A DNA stretch of 7,947 nt from Angelakisella sp. (GTDB taxonomy: Bacteria; Bacillota; Clostridia; Oscillospirales; Ruminococcaceae): NCBI GenBank assembly GCA_020024515.1, contig JAHHTR010000097.1, forward strand, positions 1 to 7,947, in the 5' to 3' direction. How positions within the stretch are numbered: position 1 is the stretch's first letter; every line of letters begins with the position of its first letter. Positions 5,857-7,947 of the stretch are shown here, piece by piece. The translations under genes and the position numbers were made by a program. A model generated the notes under the pieces. The model saw nothing but the letters and a program-made list of their open reading frames with translations, did no database searches and was not told the DNA's origin.

Positions 5857-5885
5857 TTGATATTAAGTGCATAATGATATATCAT
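5857..5885 (+). promoter_or_regulatory. Predicted rep promoter with palindromic operator over the -10
   Basis: TTGATA (5857-5862), 17-base spacer, TATCAT (5880-5885). A perfect 12-bp palindrome, ATGATATATCAT (5874-5885), covers the -10, a good place for a repressor. The start is expected near 5892, giving a rep leader of about 118 nt. A second AT-rich TATAAT at 5945-5950 has no good -35. Confidence 0.5.
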
Positions 5886-5900
5886 AAATACGTTGGGTTA

Positions 5901-6001
5901 CCCCCCTTTTTTATTTTATCAAAAAATGTACAATAAAATATATTTATAATATAGCCAGCCAGTGGGGGGGTGTGGCCCCTTTTATTCTATCAAAAAATGT
6001 A
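5901..6001 (+). repeat. Direct repeats and C6/G7 tracts in the rep leader (origin-like/control region)
   Basis: Two copies of ATTYTATCAAAAAATGTA (5913-5930 and 5984-6001, one mismatch, 71 bases apart), each preceded by C4 and a T-tract. A run of six C (5901-5906) and a run of seven G (5964-5970) can pair with each other, or the G run can pair with CCCC at 5976-5979 close to the rep ribosome site. The rest of 5717-6010 is AT-rich and holds no gene. I could not find a clear DnaA box. Confidence 0.6.
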
Positions 6002-6010
6002 GGTGATTTT

Positions 6011-7423
6011 ATGTCGTCAGAGGAACTTTATCGTTTAAAGACTCTTTTTTTGGTCTCTTGGCTAGGAAATGAGGTCTCTGCGTTGGATTTTTATGGAGAT
6101 ATTTTTTGTCCGGAAGAAATTGAACGCAGGGGATATGTGAGTGATCATCTTGCAAATCCGATTATTGCTTATACGGTTGAGGATGAAGGCCATCGCTATT
6201 TGCATAATGAGATTGTATTTCGTGATATGAAGGCATTTGAAGAGGTTCAAGGAAACGATTTTGCGGTTTGTTCGTTGTGTTCTTATTCCGGGAAAACAAG
6301 GAGTGCTAAGAACGCTTATAAATTGCAGGGGATATGTATTGATTTAGATGGTGTTGGATTGAAGGAATTGGAGAGCCTACGCATGTATTTTGAGCAAGAT
6401 ATGTTGCCGGTTCCAACGTATCTTGTTAATTCCGGATATGGATTGCATGTTTATTATATTTTTTATGAACCGATTCCATTATATCCTCATCTTATTCCTT
6501 ATTTGCAGAAATTGAAGGAAGGGTTAACTCGGATTGTTTGGAATAAAGAAACCAGTAATTATAAAATTGAAAATCGCCAGTATCAAGGGATTTTTCAGGG
6601 GTTTCGAATAGTTGGAACTTGTTCTAAGTTAGGTAGAACTAAGAAGTCGAAGCAGAATTATCGCGTGAAAGCGTATAAATGTGGTAAAAAAGTTGATTTG
6701 ATGTATTTGAATGAATATGTATATGATCAGTATAAAGTTCCAGAGGGATTTGATAGTTATGGAAGCGGAATTTGGGGAGAGGATCATTTAACACTTGATA
6801 AAGCGCAGATTTTGTATCCGGAATGGTATGAAAAGAGGATTATACAGAAAAAGCCAGTCGGCCAGTATGTGTGTAATCGTGGGTTGTATTATTGGTGGCT
6901 GAATGAAATACAAACAGATGGAAATGCCCGAGATGGCAATCGTTACAACTGTATCGCAGTACTTTTTATTATGGCAATTAAGTGTAATATTGAAAAAGAA
7001 GCTGTTTTGCAGGACGCTTTGTCATTGGTCGAGCCATTTAATGAATTAACAGTGCGGGAAGATAACGCTTTTACAGTAGATGATGTGATGCAGGCCAGCA
7101 AATATTATAAAAAGTCGTATGCTCGATATTCAATTAATGCAATCGAAGTAAAAACAGGGATTCGTATCAACCGAAGACCTAAAAAAGAGCGAAAAAACCA
7201 AGAGGAACATTTGGAAGAAGCGCGAGCTATAAGGGATATCCGTATGCGTCGTCAGGGCAAAAAATGGACAGATGGAAATGGCCGTCCCAAAGGTTCGGGA
7301 AGCAAGGAGCAGACTGTTAGGGAATGGCAGCAGCAAAATCCCAATGGCCGAAAAATTGATTGTTATAGAGATATAAAACTAAGTCGGATGACCATTGATA
7401 AGTGGTGGAAACAAGAAAAATGA
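6011..7423 (+). CDS. Plasmid replication protein with archaeo-eukaryotic primase-like motifs
   Basis: A 470-aa protein that I take as the replication initiator/primase. Primase-like motifs are visible: DLD (111-113, metal-binding DxD in GICIDLDGVG), SGYGLH (141-146, the SGxGxH-type motif II, preceded by PTYLVN) and QGFRIVGTCSKLG (196-208). The C-terminal part is basic and ends in a conserved-looking tail (WTDGNGRPKGSG, then NPNGRKIDCYRDIKLSRMTIDKWW) that resembles a helix-turn-helix for DNA binding; similar proteins occur on Bacillota plasmids and integrative elements. The start at ATG 6011 has AGGTGA at 6001-6006; a GTG at 5972 in the same frame lies in the repeat region and lacks a ribosome site. 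No superfamily helicase motif (Walker A) is seen, so host helicase must be used. The gene is AT-richer than the transporter genes. Confidence 0.75.
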   Translation: MSSEELYRLKTLFLVSWLGNEVSALDFYGDIFCPEEIERRGYVSDHLANPIIAYTVEDEGHRYLHNEIVFRDMKAFEEVQGNDFAVCSLCSYSGKTRSAKNAYKLQGICIDLDGVGLKELESLRMYFEQDMLPVPTYLVNSGYGLHVYYIFYEPIPLYPHLIPYLQKLKEGLTRIVWNKETSNYKIENRQYQGIFQGFRIVGTCSKLGRTKKSKQNYRVKAYKCGKKVDLMYLNEYVYDQYKVPEGFDSYGSGIWGEDHLTLDKAQILYPEWYEKRIIQKKPVGQYVCNRGLYYWWLNEIQTDGNARDGNRYNCIAVLFIMAIKCNIEKEAVLQDALSLVEPFNELTVREDNAFTVDDVMQASKYYKKSYARYSINAIEVKTGIRINRRPKKERKNQEEHLEEARAIRDIRMRRQGKKWTDGNGRPKGSGSKEQTVREWQQQNPNGRKIDCYRDIKLSRMTIDKWWKQEK

Positions 7424-7506
7424 TTATTATTTGTTTTTATTTACAATTAAGATCACCTATTTTTATTAAACATAACCTTAAAAAATCGGTGAAGACAGTT
7501 ATTGTA

Positions 7507-7535
7507 TTGCTAACAATCAGATTGTCAGGTATGAT
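7507..7535 (+). promoter_or_regulatory. Promoter of the small-ORF/HTH accessory operon with embedded operator
   Basis: TTGCTA (7507-7512), 17-base spacer, TATGAT (7530-7535). Between the boxes is a perfect inverted repeat, ACAAT-CAG-ATTGT (7513-7525), where a bound repressor would block polymerase. Start expected near 7542, 47 bases before the GTG of the 37-aa ORF. The HTH protein encoded downstream is the obvious candidate repressor (inference). Confidence 0.6.
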
Positions 7536-7588
7536 GGGAGTAAAAGAAATCAATATCGTAATTTATTTCAATGAAAGGAGGACGGGCC

Positions 7589-7702
7589 GTGAATTGGATT
7601 TGCAAAAATGAAGCTTTGTATTTATGGAGTAAGATAAAAAGAGGTCGATTTAATAAAAAATGTTTAAAAGATAAAGCGATAGGCCTGTTGATAAAATCAT
7701 GA
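7589..7702 (+). CDS. 37-aa basic small protein, translationally coupled to the HTH accessory gene
   Basis: Starts at GTG 7589 with a strong ribosome site (AAAGGAGG at 7574-7581, 7 bases before) and ends at TGA 7700-7702, overlapping the ATG of the next gene as ATGA. The product (MNWICKNEAL, then YLWSKIKRGRFNKK) has ten Lys/Arg in 37 residues and no domain I recognise. The downstream HTH gene has no ribosome site of its own in view, so translation of this ORF probably drives it by coupling. It may be a functional small protein in copy control or purely a coupling leader. The strong ribosome site and exact overlap are the support; the function is unknown. Confidence 0.6.
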   Translation: MNWICKNEALYLWSKIKRGRFNKKCLKDKAIGLLIKS

Positions 7703-7947
7703 AAACAATTCGGCAGATAGCAGATGAACTAGGGGTATCAAAACAGTCAGTTTATAAAAGATTTAAAGGAAAACTATACGAACTATGTGCGCCATATACG
7801 CACATAGTTCAAGGAGCCTTGTATATAGAAGAACAGGGCGAAATGATAATAAAACAAGACTTCACGAGTACGGAGCACTCCAATGGAGCACATACGGAGC
7901 ACTCCAATGGAGCACATACGGAGCACTCCAATGGAGCACATACGGAG
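7699..7947 (+). CDS. N-terminal part of HTH accessory (RepB/DUF536-like) protein; continues at 1-342
   Basis: The ATG at 7699 overlaps the stop of the 37-aa ORF (ATGA). The first 21 residues, MKTIRQIADELGVSKQSVYK plus R, form a textbook helix-turn-helix of the type that opens plasmid accessory regulators, followed by the typical YIEEQGEMIIKQDF segment. At codon 58 the reading frame enters the 24-bp repeats (TEHSNGAH) and is still open at 7947. Position 7947 ends a codon, and base 1 opens one in the same repeat frame, so the protein continues at 1-342. With the 54-base overlap removed it would be about 178 aa, plus 8 aa per extra repeat lost in assembly. It probably acts as a DNA-binding regulator or maintenance factor, and possibly represses its own promoter at 7507-7535. 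A 12-bp-arm inverted repeat lies in its coding sequence. Confidence 0.75.
   Translation, partial: MKTIRQIADELGVSKQSVYKRFKGKLYELCAPYTHIVQGALYIEEQGEMIIKQDFTSTEHSNGAHTEHSNGAHTEHSNGAHTE
7780..7810. repeat. Perfect inverted repeat inside the HTH accessory gene
   Basis: GAACTATGTGCG (7780-7791) and CGCACATAGTTC (7799-7810) are exact reverse complements with a 7-base spacer (CCATATA). It lies directly after the HTH codons, within coding sequence, where chance perfect 12-bp arms are unlikely. No U-tract follows at once. It could be a protein-binding site, an mRNA hairpin that slows translation, or part of an antisense control region. Confidence 0.85.
7870..7947 (+). repeat. 24-bp in-frame tandem repeat (minisatellite), right copy block
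   Basis: Three full copies (7870-7893, 7894-7917, 7918-7941) and six bases of a fourth, all identical to the unit at 1-24. The last 54 bases equal bases 1-54, the overlap expected when a circular molecule is assembled as a linear contig broken in a repeat. The copy number in the real molecule is at least four and otherwise unknown. Confidence 0.95.

Noticed and set aside
5972..6010. GTG start for the Rep protein at 5972
   Set aside because: It lies in the direct-repeat/G-run region with the G run almost touching the start codon; ATG 6011 has AGGTGA upstream and fits better. Not fully excluded.
7531..7611. A 26-aa ORF (MMGVKEINIV...) before the accessory operon
   Set aside because: Its start codons lie in the predicted -10 box (7530-7535), it has only a weak ribosome site, and its end overlaps the start of the much better supported 37-aa ORF.

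Overview
The window reads as one complete small circular plasmid of about 7.9 kb, most likely from an anaerobic member of the Bacillota (Clostridia or Negativicutes; I cannot resolve this further). The case for a circle comes from the ends. The last 54 bases (7894-7947) are identical to bases 1-54. Both ends lie inside the same 24-bp tandem repeat, which codes for the octapeptide TEHSNGAH. A gene starting at 7699 runs off the right end in the same frame in which an open frame enters the left end and stops at 342. Joined, they give one protein with an N-terminal helix-turn-helix, an octapeptide-repeat linker and a C-terminal coiled coil plus basic tail. That is the layout of the accessory regulator (DUF536/RepB-like) often found next to replication genes on Gram-positive plasmids. 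Bacillota features elsewhere include AAAGGAG ribosome sites, lipoprotein signal peptides, near-consensus TTGACA/TATAAT promoters and intrinsic terminators.

Layout: (1) 1-342, C-terminal part of the accessory protein, then a bidirectional terminator (357-394). (2) 410-4649 on the minus strand, an ABC importer of the COG2984/COG4120/COG1101 type (the TrpXYZ-like family): two paralogous, cysteine-rich lipoprotein binding proteins (SBP2 upstream, SBP1 downstream), a permease and an ATPase. (3) 3296-3563, between the two binding-protein genes, a regulatory leader: a near-perfect promoter, a 42-codon leader ORF with an aromatic cluster (six Phe/Tyr in twelve codons), a long hairpin over its second half, and a strong intrinsic terminator ending 28 bases before the SBP1 start codon. 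This looks like attenuation control. (4) 4805-5716, a divergent LysR-type regulator; its predicted promoter overlaps that of SBP2 and a T-N11-A inverted repeat sits beside both. (5) 5717-6010, an AT-rich control/origin-like stretch with a 16-bp-arm hairpin, a promoter with a palindrome over its -10, direct repeats and C6/G7 tracts. (6) 6011-7423, a replication protein with archaeo-eukaryotic-primase-like motifs and a C-terminal DNA-binding tail. (7) 7507-7947, a promoter with an embedded operator, a 37-codon ORF overlapping by ATGA the start of the helix-turn-helix accessory gene.

Working model (inference): a primase-type Rep replicates the plasmid and a small autoregulated pair (37-aa ORF plus repeat-containing HTH protein) tunes copy number or maintenance. 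The cargo is a complete amino-acid-type importer in which one binding protein is under a LysR regulator and the rest of the transporter is under a leader-peptide attenuator that may sense charged Phe/Tyr tRNA. A complete, doubly regulated nutrient importer as the only cargo of so small a plasmid is the most notable feature here.
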